Made by a program: the position numbers and the translations under genes. The notes beneath the pieces were generated by a model. It was not told the origin of the DNA and did no database searches. It saw only the letters and a list, made by a program, of their open reading frames with translations. This document shows positions 49,220 to 58,730 of a stretch of DNA of 64,000 nt, one piece after another. The stretch lies in contig DAVR01000011.1 of assembly GCA_002507545.1 (NCBI GenBank), positions 1-64,000 of the forward strand, given 5' to 3'. Numbering within the stretch: the first letter of the stretch is position 1; each line of letters starts with the position of its first letter. This DNA comes from Archaeoglobus sp. UBA230 (GTDB taxonomy: Archaea; Halobacteriota; Archaeoglobi; Archaeoglobales; Archaeoglobaceae).

Positions 49220-50590
49220 TTGGCTTCGATAGGTAGTTGCAGCGTTTATCTGCCAGTATGGAAGCTCAGCAGGGATGAAATTTCCAAAGAGACAGGAATG
49301 CCATCTCTTGGTGGAGAGAAAGCTGTAGCGCACTGGGATGAGGACAGCGTAACAATGGCAGTAGAAGCAGCAAGGAATCTTGAAGGGAAGTTTGATGCGG
49401 TAATCTTTGCCTCAACCTCCCCTCCATTCAGAATCAAGCAGTGTGCGAGTTTCATAGCCTCTGCCCTCGATTTGCCCGAAAACATCTTTACGATGGACAT
49501 CACGGACAGTATGAGGGCAGCAACTGATGCGCTAATCACTGCCAATGAATTCGTGGATTCTGGAAGGTTCAGCAGAGTTCTGGTAGTTGCTGCTGATAGA
49601 ATTCCAACAAAGCCCGGCACTTTATACGAGCAGCTTTATGGTGATGCTGCCGCTGCAATTGTGGTTGAAAAGGAGGGAGGAGCCAAGATTTTAGGATATA
49701 GCACATCAACAAAGCCATTGCCAGGTTCATGGATGCTGGCTGGTGATGATACTGTAAGAGATTACGACATGAGGGTTGACGCGAGGTATGGTTATGCTTC
49801 AAGCGTTCAGCAGGCTGCAATGCCACTATTTGCCAAACTCGGCTTAAGTCCTGCGGATATTGACAGAATTGTTGCCTCTGCTCCCGATCCGAGAAGCTAT
49901 GAGGGGCTACTTAAGGCTGTTGGAGCAAGACCTGAAGAGTTCTACTTCAGCAGTGTAGGTATTGCTGGTTCTGCCCACCCTCTCCTTCTGCTTGCCACTC
50001 AGCTTGAAAAAACAGGTAGAATTCTCCTCGGAGGCTATGGTGAAGGAGCAGACGTTCTGGCAATAGAAATAGACGAGGCGATGGAAAGCAACATTGGGAG
50101 GATGCTGGAAAGTAGGAAGGAGATTAGTTACGGGGACTATCTCTACAACAGAGGGTTTGTTGGCATCAGAGATGCACCTGATCGTCCCTCCTTAACCAAG
50201 TTCTGGAGAGATGAGAAGTCCATTATTCGCTTCTACGGTATGAGGTGCCAGAACTGCGGAACTGTGAGTTATCCAATCAGCCGTTGTTGTATCGAGTGTG
50301 GGGCGAAGGATAATTACGAAGAGGTTAGGCTGGGCGAGAGGGGGAAGATATACACCTTCACCGTAGACTATCTCGTCATGCCCGGAAACTACACTGGAGA
50401 TGGTGTGCATCCACACTGCGTTGCTGTAGTTGACTTGGATGGTGGGGGTAGGGTTATGTTTGAGGTGACCGACACTCTCAGGGAGTTCAACGGGATAGAA
50501 TGCGATGCTGAGGTTGAGAGAACCTTTAGACTGCTATTTGAGAAGAACAACTTCAGATATTACGGCTGGAAAGCCCGTTTGCCGAGGTGA
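49220..50590 (+). CDS. HMG-CoA synthase-like thiolase-fold protein fused to DUF35 Zn-ribbon/OB domain
   Basis: This 456-residue protein has a ketoacyl/HMG-CoA synthase-like fold (about 1-320) fused to a DUF35 domain with rubredoxin-like zinc ribbon (CQNCGTVSYPISRCCIEC near 345-362) and OB fold. At the position of the catalytic Cys the sequence reads DSMRAATDAL, so M98 replaces it. It is therefore unlikely to be an ordinary HMG-CoA synthase. TTG 49220 is preceded by GGAGGTGG. The thiolase gene follows after four bases. Such thiolase/HMGCS-like/DUF35 sets are known in archaea; here the pair may form an acyl-CoA complex of unknown specificity. Confidence 0.8.
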   Translation: MASIGSCSVYLPVWKLSRDEISKETGMPSLGGEKAVAHWDEDSVTMAVEAARNLEGKFDAVIFASTSPPFRIKQCASFIASALDLPENIFTMDITDSMRAATDALITANEFVDSGRFSRVLVVAADRIPTKPGTLYEQLYGDAAAAIVVEKEGGAKILGYSTSTKPLPGSWMLAGDDTVRDYDMRVDARYGYASSVQQAAMPLFAKLGLSPADIDRIVASAPDPRSYEGLLKAVGARPEEFYFSSVGIAGSAHPLLLLATQLEKTGRILLGGYGEGADVLAIEIDEAMESNIGRMLESRKEISYGDYLYNRGFVGIRDAPDRPSLTKFWRDEKSIIRFYGMRCQNCGTVSYPISRCCIECGAKDNYEEVRLGERGKIYTFTVDYLVMPGNYTGDGVHPHCVAVVDLDGGGRVMFEVTDTLREFNGIECDAEVERTFRLLFEKNNFRYYGWKARLPR

Positions 50591-50594
50591 TTTT

Positions 50595-51746
50595 ATGCGG
50601 GAAGTTGCAGTTATAGGTTGTGGTGTTACCAAATTCGGACACCACTGGGAGAAAGACCATGAGGATTTGCTTGTTGAGGCTACCTATGAAGCCATATCAG
50701 ATGCCAACATTGAGTTGAAGGATGTTGAGGCTGTATGGTGCGGAACCTTTTATCCTTCAACGGGAATCAGTGGCAACGTCTTCAGTGATACTGTGAAGTT
50801 TTTCGGGAAGCCAATAAGCAGAGTGGAGAACTACTGTGCAACGGGAATGGACAATATCAGAAACGCTGCTTTTGCCGTTGCGAGTGGTGCTTACGATATC
50901 GTCATTGCTGCCGGGGTTGAGAAACTTATGGATGCCGGCAGCAGGGGTTTGCCGCCAATCGAAGGCATATTCAGTGTTGGGATGCCAGTAGTAAGCGCTC
51001 CAGCAATGTTTGCTATGGCTGCAAACAGGGCTTTCAAGGAGTGGGGATGGACGAGAGAGGACCTGGCATTGGTTGCCGTCAAAAACCACTACAACGGAGC
51101 GAGACATCCAAAAGCCCACTTCAGGAAAGAAGTTACGGTAGAAAGGGTCTTAAAGGCTCCTATGGTTGCCTATCCCCTTGGAGTTTTCGATTGCAGTGCT
51201 GTGAGTGATGGTGCTGCAGCTGTTGTTCTCACCCGCCCTGAAATAGCCAAGCAGATGGTTGGCGATGATTATGCAGTGATAAAGGCGATAGGAATGGCAG
51301 TTGAGACCATGCACCCGTGGCATCGCCCATCTGAAAGCTTTCTCAGTTTTCCAGCAACCGTAAAGGCAGCGAAAATGGCGTATAAGATGGCCGGAATAGA
51401 AAATCCAAGGAAAGAGCTTGACTTTGGCATTGTTCATGACTGCTTCACAGTGACAGAACTAATCAACTATCAGGACATGCAACTATGCAAGCCCGGAGAG
51501 GGGGCGGAGCTGATAAGGAATGGTGTGACCGCCATTGATGGTGATTTTCCGATAAACCCTGACGGAGGATTGAAATCCTTTGGTCATCCAATTGCTGCAA
51601 GCGGTGTGAGAATGGTTGCAGAGCTAACAAAGCAGGTTCTCGGCAAGGCAGAGGGTTTGCAAGTTAAGGATGCCGAAGCAGGCTTCGCCCACAATCTTGG
51701 AGGACCGTATTCAGTTGCGACGGTTGCGATAGTTTCAAGGTCTTAA
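50595..51746 (+). CDS. thiolase family protein (acetyl-CoA acyltransferase / SCP-x type)
   Basis: This 383-residue enzyme is a thiolase of the archaeal SCP-x-like branch. The catalytic Cys lies in ENYCATGMDNIRNAA near residue 79, a His-containing motif in FGIVHDCFTVTE, and GHPIAASGVRMV near 340; HNLGG closes the family pattern. It cleaves or forms 3-oxoacyl-CoA. ATG 50595 follows GAGGTGATTTT. It is cotranscribed with the HMG-CoA-synthase-like partner, so both probably act on the same acyl-CoA. Confidence 0.9.
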   Translation: MREVAVIGCGVTKFGHHWEKDHEDLLVEATYEAISDANIELKDVEAVWCGTFYPSTGISGNVFSDTVKFFGKPISRVENYCATGMDNIRNAAFAVASGAYDIVIAAGVEKLMDAGSRGLPPIEGIFSVGMPVVSAPAMFAMAANRAFKEWGWTREDLALVAVKNHYNGARHPKAHFRKEVTVERVLKAPMVAYPLGVFDCSAVSDGAAAVVLTRPEIAKQMVGDDYAVIKAIGMAVETMHPWHRPSESFLSFPATVKAAKMAYKMAGIENPRKELDFGIVHDCFTVTELINYQDMQLCKPGEGAELIRNGVTAIDGDFPINPDGGLKSFGHPIAASGVRMVAELTKQVLGKAEGLQVKDAEAGFAHNLGGPYSVATVAIVSRS

Positions 51747-51750
51747 AGCG

Positions 51751-52653
51751 TTAAACCTTTAGATATATCCTTACTATTTTTCCCCTCTCGCTCTCAACAC
51801 TGAAGGATTCTGTTGAGGCTGGAACCAAGCAAGAATAACCGCGGTGCAGATCAACACTCTCTTTACCCTTCAGTAGGAAGTAACCCTCAGCAGCGTAGAT
51901 GATATTCATAACTCCATCAGTTCTGATCTCTGCCGTTCCTGTAACATCAATAACCTCAACGCCAAAGTTTTCGGTCTCAGCCTTCCCCTTCTGCCCTTTT
52001 ACTTCATAATCCTCTACTTTATTCGTCTTCAGCACTTTTTTAACCTTCTCAAAATCTTCCTTCTTGAATAAATACGTGAGCGTCGAGTTTGAGGACGTCT
52101 CAAGTAGCCTCAAATTCTCGGCTGCATGGGGAATGCCGGGGTTTATTACAAAGGTGTCATAGGGTGTGGTTTCAAACTTGTTCAGCAATTCTCTGAAATC
52201 GAATTCTTCTTCACCTTCAAATTTCTCCTCCAACTCCTCCAGCTTTACATCATCTTTAAATCCAATGTAAGCATTGCCCTTGTTGAACACCATCCAGATT
52301 GCCTCAACACCTCCCTCTGCCTCACCAAGTGATTCTGCAGTCTTATCGGACGGGTGAACATGGACGGGGGATGAACCGGCTACATCGGCAATCCTGACGA
52401 GTAATGGAAATGTGCTGTATTTCTCGGCAGCCTTTCCAAGCAATTCATCCTTGAATTTCGCAAAAAATTCAGGCATACTCATCTGCTGACCGTTAACCAG
52501 AACGAAAGAAGGGTTTGAGGGATGAGCGGAAAACTCCCATGACTCACCGATACCGCTCTGTCTGAACCCCTTAAGCATCGCAATCCACTCGCCCCCCCAT
52601 GGTCTCTCTACCAAATTTTCCTGAGCCTGAAAGACAAAACTCGGAAGTTCCAT
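51751..52653 (-). CDS. mannose-6-phosphate isomerase, class I type
   Basis: This 300-residue cupin enzyme resembles class I mannose-6-phosphate isomerase, which interconverts mannose-6-phosphate and fructose-6-phosphate. The zinc-binding cupin motif VHVHPSDKTAE lies near residue 115 and NPGIPHAAEN near 168. RPWGGEWIAML near residue 18 is typical of the family. It is short for class I but within the archaeal range. The start is ATG 52653. It converges with the thiolase gene. Confidence 0.87.
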   Translation of the reverse strand: MELPSFVFQAQENLVERPWGGEWIAMLKGFRQSGIGESWEFSAHPSNPSFVLVNGQQMSMPEFFAKFKDELLGKAAEKYSTFPLLVRIADVAGSSPVHVHPSDKTAESLGEAEGGVEAIWMVFNKGNAYIGFKDDVKLEELEEKFEGEEEFDFRELLNKFETTPYDTFVINPGIPHAAENLRLLETSSNSTLTYLFKKEDFEKVKKVLKTNKVEDYEVKGQKGKAETENFGVEVIDVTGTAEIRTDGVMNIIYAAEGYFLLKGKESVDLHRGYSCLVPASTESFSVESERGKIVRIYLKV

Positions 52654-52701
52654 GCATTCAGTTGGGAGAGGAATATATAAAACTTTGGGATAAATTAAAA
52701 T

Positions 52702-54285
52702 TCAAAGTTCAACATAGGTGGCATCAATTATTCCATCGAGCTTGACCATTTCACTGAGAACTTCTTCAGTCGGTGGATCGTCAACGAGAAGGAGCATCAG
52801 CTGTATCCCTCCAGGTTCGTCTCCACTCCTGCCGACTATCATTCCTGCGATGTTGATGTTGTTCTTGCCAAAGAGCGTTCCAACTCTCCCAATAACCCCC
52901 GGCTTATCTTCGTGCAGCGATATCACGTAATGACCCTTCGGAACGAAGTTGACGTTGTAAACGTCAATTTTCAGGATTCTGAACTCACTGCCGAAGCATG
53001 TCCCAGCGAGATACATTTCTTTACCATTGCTCTCAACGACAACCTCAAGCAGACTCTCATAATGCTCCGCACTCTCGACTCTGCTCTCCTCAACAGTTAT
53101 ACCCCTCTCAGCCGCAACCGGCTTTGCGGAGACGAGGTTAATCTCACTGCCGAGTATCGGCTCAAAGAGGCCTTTAAGTAGCGCTCTTGTTACGAATTCT
53201 GTGTTCTTGCTGGCGAGCTTTCCGCTACACGTTACCTTCACCTTCTTTATTGCACCGCCAAGGCGTGTGCTTGCTATCTTGCCCATTTTCTCCGCCAGCG
53301 TCAGGAAGGGCATCATGTACTCGAATTCAGCAGGTTCTATTGATGGCAGATTGACTGCGTTTCTCACTGGCAACCCCTTTGAGAGGTTAACAACGTCCTC
53401 TGCGATGATCATTCCGACATTGAGCTGGGCTTCTCTTGTTGACGCAGCTATGTGGGGAGTGGTAACAACGTTCTCAAGCTTCAAAAGAGGGTTGTTGGAA
53501 TCCGGTGGTTCCCTTTCATAAACATCAATACCTGCAGCAAAAACCTTACCATTGGTTATTGCTTCATATAAAGCATTTTCATCAACAATTCCTCCTCTTG
53601 CGGCGTTTATGACAATAACTCCATCTTTCATCTTCTTGAACTGCTCCTTTCCGATCAGACCAATGGTCTCCTTCGTCCGAGGCACGTGGATGGTAATAAC
53701 ATCGGAGATCGAGAGAAGTGTGTCAAGATCGGTCAGTTTAACACCGATTTGCTCTGCCCTCTCCTTCGGCACGTAGGGGTCAAAGGCAACAACATTCATC
53801 TCAAGAGCCTTGCAGCGCTTCGCAACTTCGAACCCCACTCTACCAAGCCCAATAACTCCGGCAGTCTTTCCTCTAAGCTCTATGCCCATAAACTTCTTTC
53901 TCTCCCACTTTCCCTCTTTAACACTCCTGTCAGCCTGTGGAATTTTTCTTGCTGCGGCAAGCATGAGGGCTATTGCATGTTCAGCAGTGGAGATTGTGTT
54001 CCCGCCCGGAGCATTGACGACAACAATTCCGTGCTGCGTTGCCGTTGCGATGTCAATGTTGTCTACTCCAACCCCCGCTCTTCCTATGATTTTCAGATTT
54101 TTTGCTGCATCAAGAATCTCTGAGTCGACTTTTGTTTGACTCCTCACGATGATGGCATCGTATTCTGGGATCGTCTGTATCAACTCCTCTCTGCTCATGC
54201 CCACCTTGATATCAACCTCAAGCCCGTTTCTTCTCATGTACTCTACCGCTTCATCACTGATCGGCTCTGCAACCAAGACCTTCAT
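52702..54285 (-). CDS. serA: D-3-phosphoglycerate dehydrogenase
   Basis: This 527-residue enzyme catalyses the first step of serine synthesis. It has the full long-form architecture: substrate/NAD domains (GRAGVGVDNIDI near 69; GVIGLGRVGFEVAKR near 143; NAARGGIVDENAL near 230; TTPHIAASTREAQLNVG near 280), an intervening ASB domain (about 315-450) and a C-terminal ACT domain (HEDKPGVIGRVGTLFGKNNINIAGM). The ACT domain suggests feedback by serine. ATG 54285 begins MKVLVAEPIS, the usual N-terminus. Confidence 0.95.
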   Translation of the reverse strand: MKVLVAEPISDEAVEYMRRNGLEVDIKVGMSREELIQTIPEYDAIIVRSQTKVDSEILDAAKNLKIIGRAGVGVDNIDIATATQHGIVVVNAPGGNTISTAEHAIALMLAAARKIPQADRSVKEGKWERKKFMGIELRGKTAGVIGLGRVGFEVAKRCKALEMNVVAFDPYVPKERAEQIGVKLTDLDTLLSISDVITIHVPRTKETIGLIGKEQFKKMKDGVIVINAARGGIVDENALYEAITNGKVFAAGIDVYEREPPDSNNPLLKLENVVTTPHIAASTREAQLNVGMIIAEDVVNLSKGLPVRNAVNLPSIEPAEFEYMMPFLTLAEKMGKIASTRLGGAIKKVKVTCSGKLASKNTEFVTRALLKGLFEPILGSEINLVSAKPVAAERGITVEESRVESAEHYESLLEVVVESNGKEMYLAGTCFGSEFRILKIDVYNVNFVPKGHYVISLHEDKPGVIGRVGTLFGKNNINIAGMIVGRSGDEPGGIQLMLLLVDDPPTEEVLSEMVKLDGIIDATYVEL

Positions 54286-54359
54286 ACCTCGCTCCGTTAA
54301 TTGGAGGACTAAAAACCTTTACGATAATCCTTTTTATCTCTGCCATTTCAAACGTTGAT

Positions 54360-54854
54360 GTGAGAATTGCGGTAACTGGCAGACCGGGAATTGGTAAGAC
54401 TACCGTTTGTATGAAGGTTTACGATGCTCTCAAGGATAGAATTAAGATTTCGGGATTTATAACGAGAGAGGTAAGGAGTGGGGGTAGAAGGATTGGATTC
54501 AAGCTTGTGAATCTCTCTGATGGCAGTGAAGAGTGGCTGGCGAAGGTTGGGGAAGGTAAAGTTAAAGTCGGGAAGTATGCGGTTTTTGTTGAATCCCTTG
54601 AAAGTTTTTTGGAGAACATAAATTTGGACTGTGATCTTCTGATTGTGGACGAGGTAGGCCCGATGGAGCTTAAAACTCGTAAATTTGTTGAGTTTATGAA
54701 AGATGCAAAGAGACTGGACAGAATACTCGTTACGGTACACTACAAGTCGAAACACTGGCTTGTTGAGGAGATAAAAAGAGATTTCAGAGTGTATGTCCTT
54801 GATGAGATGAACAGGAATAAGATTGCCGAAGAAATCGTGGAGGAACTTGGATGA
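54360..54854 (+). CDS. THEP1-type nucleoside triphosphatase
   Basis: This 164-residue P-loop NTPase resembles the THEP1 family of thermophiles, which hydrolyse NTPs; the physiological role is unknown. Walker A is GRPGIGKTT at residues 7-15, the family motif KISGFITREVRSGGRRIGFKLV follows, and Walker B is LLIVDEVGPMEL. The start is GTG 54360. The stop overlaps the trm1 start by four bases. Confidence 0.92.
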   Translation: MRIAVTGRPGIGKTTVCMKVYDALKDRIKISGFITREVRSGGRRIGFKLVNLSDGSEEWLAKVGEGKVKVGKYAVFVESLESFLENINLDCDLLIVDEVGPMELKTRKFVEFMKDAKRLDRILVTVHYKSKHWLVEEIKRDFRVYVLDEMNRNKIAEEIVEELG

Positions 54855-55891
54855 TTGAAGAGGGAAGGGCGAGGATAATCACGGAGGGAGTGTTTTACAA
54901 TTCCCGAATGAAGTTTTGCAGAGACCTCGACATGGTCATATTTTCCGAGATTGATTCGGCAGAGTATCTCGACGCCCTTGCAGCAAGCGGTGTAAGGGGA
55001 ATCAGAGCGGCTTTGGAAGCTTCAAAGCAACCCATTTTTAATGATCTGAATCCCAAGGCTGTCGAGATCATAAAGCGTAATCTGGAACTCAATGGTCTGG
55101 AAGCGGAGGTTCACTGCATGGACGCTTCGATTTTGATGAGAGGAAGAAGCTTTGAACACGTGGATATTGATCCCTTTGGCTCTCCTGCCACTTTCATTGA
55201 CTCAGCATGCTTTTCAGCAAGAAAATACCTTAGTGTTACCGCAACGGACACCGCTGCCCTTTGCGGAAGTGCCACAAACTCAGGTTTGAAAAAATACGGA
55301 GCGTATGCTGTAAAGACAGACACTTATCACGAAACAGGCCTGAGGATGCTGATTGGATTTGTTGTTAGAGAAGCAACGAAATACGAGAAGGCTTTAACAC
55401 CACTAATCTCGTGGGCAAAGGAGCACTACTACCGTGTACATTTCTGCATACGCAAATCAACATCAAAGGCTGGAGAGATTTACGAGAAAGTGGGTTACAT
55501 CAACTTCTGTCCCAGATGCCTGAGAAAGGAAGTTACGGCGATGGGAGAGTGTAGAGAGAGATGCGAGTGCGGGTCGAAGTTCGTCATGCTCGGACCCCTC
55601 TGGCTTGGTGAGTTGAAGCAGTCAGAGTTCGTCACCAGAATCTACGAGAGGTCAGAAGGAAAGCTGAGGTATTTTGTGGAAAAGTTGAAGGAAGAAGTTG
55701 AGGTGGCAACAGCCTATAATTTACAGCAGATGGCAAGCAGAGTTTCTGAGAGAGCACCTCCAACCATGGAAGTCGTGAAAAAGCTTCGAGAAATGGGCTA
55801 TAAGGCCTCCAAAACGCACTACTGTGGTTTCTGTATTAAAACCGATGCGAAGGTTGGTGTTTTGGCTGAAGTCATTAAATATTTATCTTGA
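54851..55891 (+). CDS. trm1: tRNA (guanine26-N2)-dimethyltransferase
   Basis: This 346-residue enzyme methylates G26 of tRNA using SAM. The Trm1 pattern is visible: EGRARIITEGVFYNSRMKFCRDLD, a Rossmann SAM domain (ALAASGVRGIRAALE), VDIDPFGSPATFIDSA, then ATDTAALCGS. A zinc-binding C-terminal domain follows (CPRCLRKEV, CRERCECGSKF). It is cotranscribed with the upstream NTPase and the DUF1641 gene through four-base overlaps. Confidence 0.95.
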   Translation: MIEEGRARIITEGVFYNSRMKFCRDLDMVIFSEIDSAEYLDALAASGVRGIRAALEASKQPIFNDLNPKAVEIIKRNLELNGLEAEVHCMDASILMRGRSFEHVDIDPFGSPATFIDSACFSARKYLSVTATDTAALCGSATNSGLKKYGAYAVKTDTYHETGLRMLIGFVVREATKYEKALTPLISWAKEHYYRVHFCIRKSTSKAGEIYEKVGYINFCPRCLRKEVTAMGECRERCECGSKFVMLGPLWLGELKQSEFVTRIYERSEGKLRYFVEKLKEEVEVATAYNLQQMASRVSERAPPTMEVVKKLREMGYKASKTHYCGFCIKTDAKVGVLAEVIKYLS

Positions 55892-56298
55892 GAGTTGTCA
55901 TCACTTCCATGGAAGAGAGTGAACTTGCAGAACTGACAAGGTTGCTCTCGAGTTTATCAGAACTGTCAAAGAAGCTTGAAGAAAATAAAGAAACTGTGGA
56001 AGTGGCTATTAAGGTTATGCCCAAATTACTGGCTTTCTTGGATATCTTATCTAACCTATCCGAAGAAGAGATGGAGAAGCTAATCAGGAATTTTGAGGTT
56101 GTTGTGAGGGTTGCAACAAAGATTGATGACAGGACACTTTACCTTCTCGAAAATGTTGTTGATGCGCTCAGACATGCGAAAACGGAGGAAGTGAAGTTCT
56201 TTGGAATTATTAGAACCTTGCAGGACAAGGACGTGAGAAAATCACTTGGATTCCTCTTAAACTTTGCCAAAATCTTTGGTAAGGTTCTTGACGAGTGA
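55888..56298 (+). CDS. DUF1641 family protein
   Basis: This 136-residue helical protein matches DUF1641 (NLSEEEMEKLIRNFEVVVRVATKI, then GIIRTLQDKDVRKSLGFLLNFAKIFGK). In other organisms these accompany FdhD or redox complexes; the role is unknown. The start is TTG 55888, overlapping the trm1 stop. An ATG at 55909 is also possible. Confidence 0.85.
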   Translation: MRVVITSMEESELAELTRLLSSLSELSKKLEENKETVEVAIKVMPKLLAFLDILSNLSEEEMEKLIRNFEVVVRVATKIDDRTLYLLENVVDALRHAKTEEVKFFGIIRTLQDKDVRKSLGFLLNFAKIFGKVLDE

Positions 56299-56342
56299 CA
56301 AGAAAAATATATCAAATTAATCCTTAGCAAAAAAGCTCTTAA

Positions 56343-57305
56343 ATGCTGAAAATCAGTGTTTCTATGGAAATTGCAAAAAAGGTTGAAGAATTGCTGCGGG
56401 GGGGCAGAATTTTTGACGCTTTTGAATATGTAAAAGAGAACGCTCCTGACGAACTCAGGGAAACAATTGAAAAGTCTTTTAAAGATGCAGAGGAGATAAA
56501 GAAGCTCGAGGGATTTTGGAAAAAGATTATGCTTATTCTCCACTTTGCTTATGCCTCTCAAGAGGCTGTGGAAAAGAATGATAGGCAATCGCTTGTCTCA
56601 TGTGTTGTCTCATCTGTGAATGCGATAAAACTCAGCCTTGAACTGGATATGAAGAGGATAACACCAATTTTGATGAGAAACGCTGCAAGAGCTCTGGTAA
56701 TGATGGATATGAAAGAGAATGCGGAGAGAATGTATCTTGAGGCTGAGAAGATATGTGAAGAGGAAGGAGATGAGGAGATGCTTGCAGCGATAGACAATGA
56801 TCTTGCCACACTCTACTACGAGTTAGGAAAGTACAACGAGGCAAAGGTGAAGGCTGAAGAGGCTCTTGAGATAAGAAGGAAGTTGGGAAATAAAGAGGAT
56901 ATAGCAGAAAGCCTCTCTACAGCATCTGAAATCTACGTCAAACTGGGGGAGTTTGACAGTGCTGAGGACTGCTACGTTGAGGCGGAGAAGCTTTACAGGC
57001 ATCTTTCTGGTGAGAGAGAGTCATTCAAACTGAATCTCGCCATACTTCTCAGCAACTTTGCCATGTTCAGGAAGAAGCTTGGAAGGTATAGCGAAGCTGA
57101 GAAGATGTTCCACGAGGCTCTGGAAATATTTAAAGAGCTTGAGAAGATTGACCCAGATTTTTCCCAGTTCGTTGCGTCAGCCTACAAGCACCTTGGCGAT
57201 CTGTATAGAGAAATGAAGGAATATGTGAGGGCGGAGGAATACTACAAGCTGTCGAGGGAGAAGTTCAGAGACATCCAAAAGAGATGGGAAAGTATCGCAA
57301 GCTAA
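56343..57305 (+). CDS. tetratricopeptide-repeat protein
   Basis: This 320-residue protein is built of TPR helical hairpins. Recognisable units include [66 protein letters not shown] and [21 protein letters not shown], roughly residues 155-310, with helical sequence before. TPRs mediate protein contacts; the partner is unknown. It overlaps the convergent AMMECR1 gene by four bases. Confidence 0.9.
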   Translation: MLKISVSMEIAKKVEELLRGGRIFDAFEYVKENAPDELRETIEKSFKDAEEIKKLEGFWKKIMLILHFAYASQEAVEKNDRQSLVSCVVSSVNAIKLSLELDMKRITPILMRNAARALVMMDMKENAERMYLEAEKICEEEGDEEMLAAIDNDLATLYYELGKYNEAKVKAEEALEIRRKLGNKEDIAESLSTASEIYVKLGEFDSAEDCYVEAEKLYRHLSGERESFKLNLAILLSNFAMFRKKLGRYSEAEKMFHEALEIFKELEKIDPDFSQFVASAYKHLGDLYREMKEYVRAEEYYKLSREKFRDIQKRWESIAS

Positions 57306-57910
57306 AGGCTACAACTTCTTATATCTACTTCCACAATTTTTCCTCTCGGCTCCACTTCCTTGAAAATCTGCCCCTCGAATCTGTAAACTTCTGCTCCAGT
57401 TAACCAGCAGTCCGGTGGTAAGCCGGCTTTCATGCAAGTCTCGCTTAGAAACTCCTCAGAGTCCATTTTATACTCAACGGCCACTTGAGGTAAAAGCAAT
57501 CCCGAAAAAGGACCCATTCTCACAATCAAACCGTGTCTGCCTATTTCAACGTGCTGTGGAAGGTCTCTCGGTTTTACTTCTATTTTCTCAGGTGGTGTCA
57601 GCACTGTAACCTCAACGGTGATTTCATCCATCTCGCTGAGTCTTACCGGATCAAAACGCGGATCGTCAACGGCAGCAGAAATGGCGGACTCTATGATTGC
57701 CTCATCCAGTCTCTTTATGGGATATGGGAACCCTATACAGCCCCTGAGATTGCCCTGTTTGGTGAGCGTTGTAAAAACACCTCTTTTTTCAGCAAAAACG
57801 CCATTGAATCTTTTCTGCAAAATCTTTCTCTCGTCAAGATAGGTTTCAATTGCCTCTCTCGCGAGTCTTACAGCCCTCTCTCCCTCCTCCTGAGTAAGCA
57901 GTTTAACCAT
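57302..57910 (-). CDS. AMMECR1 domain protein
   Basis: This 202-residue protein matches the AMMECR1 family, widespread in archaea and eukaryotes and of uncertain function. Signature segments are [19 protein letters not shown] (with the conserved LRGCIG), [47 protein letters not shown] and [11 protein letters not shown]. Full length for the family. Confidence 0.95.
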   Translation of the reverse strand: MVKLLTQEEGERAVRLAREAIETYLDERKILQKRFNGVFAEKRGVFTTLTKQGNLRGCIGFPYPIKRLDEAIIESAISAAVDDPRFDPVRLSEMDEITVEVTVLTPPEKIEVKPRDLPQHVEIGRHGLIVRMGPFSGLLLPQVAVEYKMDSEEFLSETCMKAGLPPDCWLTGAEVYRFEGQIFKEVEPRGKIVEVDIRSCSL

Positions 57911-57953
57911 GACGGAAAGTGAATTTTAAAATTAATAACGTTGTTGCTGGTTT

Positions 57954-58730
57954 ATGATACTCGGAATTGATGTTGGTGGGACGAACACAGATGTTGCCCT
58001 GATGATGGATGACGGTTTTGATGTTAGAACATTCAGAACCGCAGAAATTTTGGCTGGTTTTTCTGAATTCATTGAAAAATACTGGCCAGATGTTAGTGTT
58101 GTGGGCATAGGGATTGCTGCTTGGCTTAAGCTAACTCCAGATGGTCTTCAGTTTATAAATGCGCCCAATCTTCCTGAAATTCCCGATCTTACCCTCTCAA
58201 AACCCTTCGTCGTGGATAACGATGCGAACTGCTTTGCTTACTTTGCTTCAAAAACTCTTGGATATAGCAATCTGCTCGGAGTTACGGTTGGAACAGGGAT
58301 TGGGGGTGGTGTGATTACAGAGGGTAAAATCTATAGAGGATGTGGGGCTGCGGGAGAAATCGGGCATACATACGTTGGTGGAGAAAAGGTGTGTATTTGT
58401 GGTGGGAGAGGACATCTTGAGGCATATTTTGGTGGATGGGCAATAGAAAATGCGGAAAAAAAGATCGAAAGCGGGGAAATTTACGAATGTGATGGATTTA
58501 AGCTTTTCTGCATGTCTCTGGCCAATGCTGTGATGATCCTCAACCCTGAAGCCGTGGCTGTCGGTGGGAGAATTGGGGGAAGGCTTGATTCCTCTTTAAT
58601 TCAGGAAAACGTTGAGAAATGGGTACATTCAGCGATTGAAGTTGAAATTCATACGGTAAGGGATGACTACGCGGTCGCAAAGGGGGCTGCTATGCTTGCC
58701 CGCGATACCATTCTTCAAACTCAGTCTTAA
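57954..58730 (+). CDS. ROK-family sugar kinase
   Basis: This 258-residue protein is a ROK (repressor/ORF/kinase) type sugar kinase with no DNA-binding domain. ATP-binding motif LGIDVGGTNTDVALM begins at residue 2, catalytic VVDNDANCFA lies near 85, GVTVGTGIGGGVI near 112, EIGHTYVGG near 138 and the zinc-binding VCICGGRGHLEAYF near 148. It is shorter than usual (about 290-320). The sugar substrate (glucose, N-acetylglucosamine or other) cannot be fixed. The end overlaps the convergent gene by 41 bases. Confidence 0.88.
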   Translation: MILGIDVGGTNTDVALMMDDGFDVRTFRTAEILAGFSEFIEKYWPDVSVVGIGIAAWLKLTPDGLQFINAPNLPEIPDLTLSKPFVVDNDANCFAYFASKTLGYSNLLGVTVGTGIGGGVITEGKIYRGCGAAGEIGHTYVGGEKVCICGGRGHLEAYFGGWAIENAEKKIESGEIYECDGFKLFCMSLANAVMILNPEAVAVGGRIGGRLDSSLIQENVEKWVHSAIEVEIHTVRDDYAVAKGAAMLARDTILQTQS

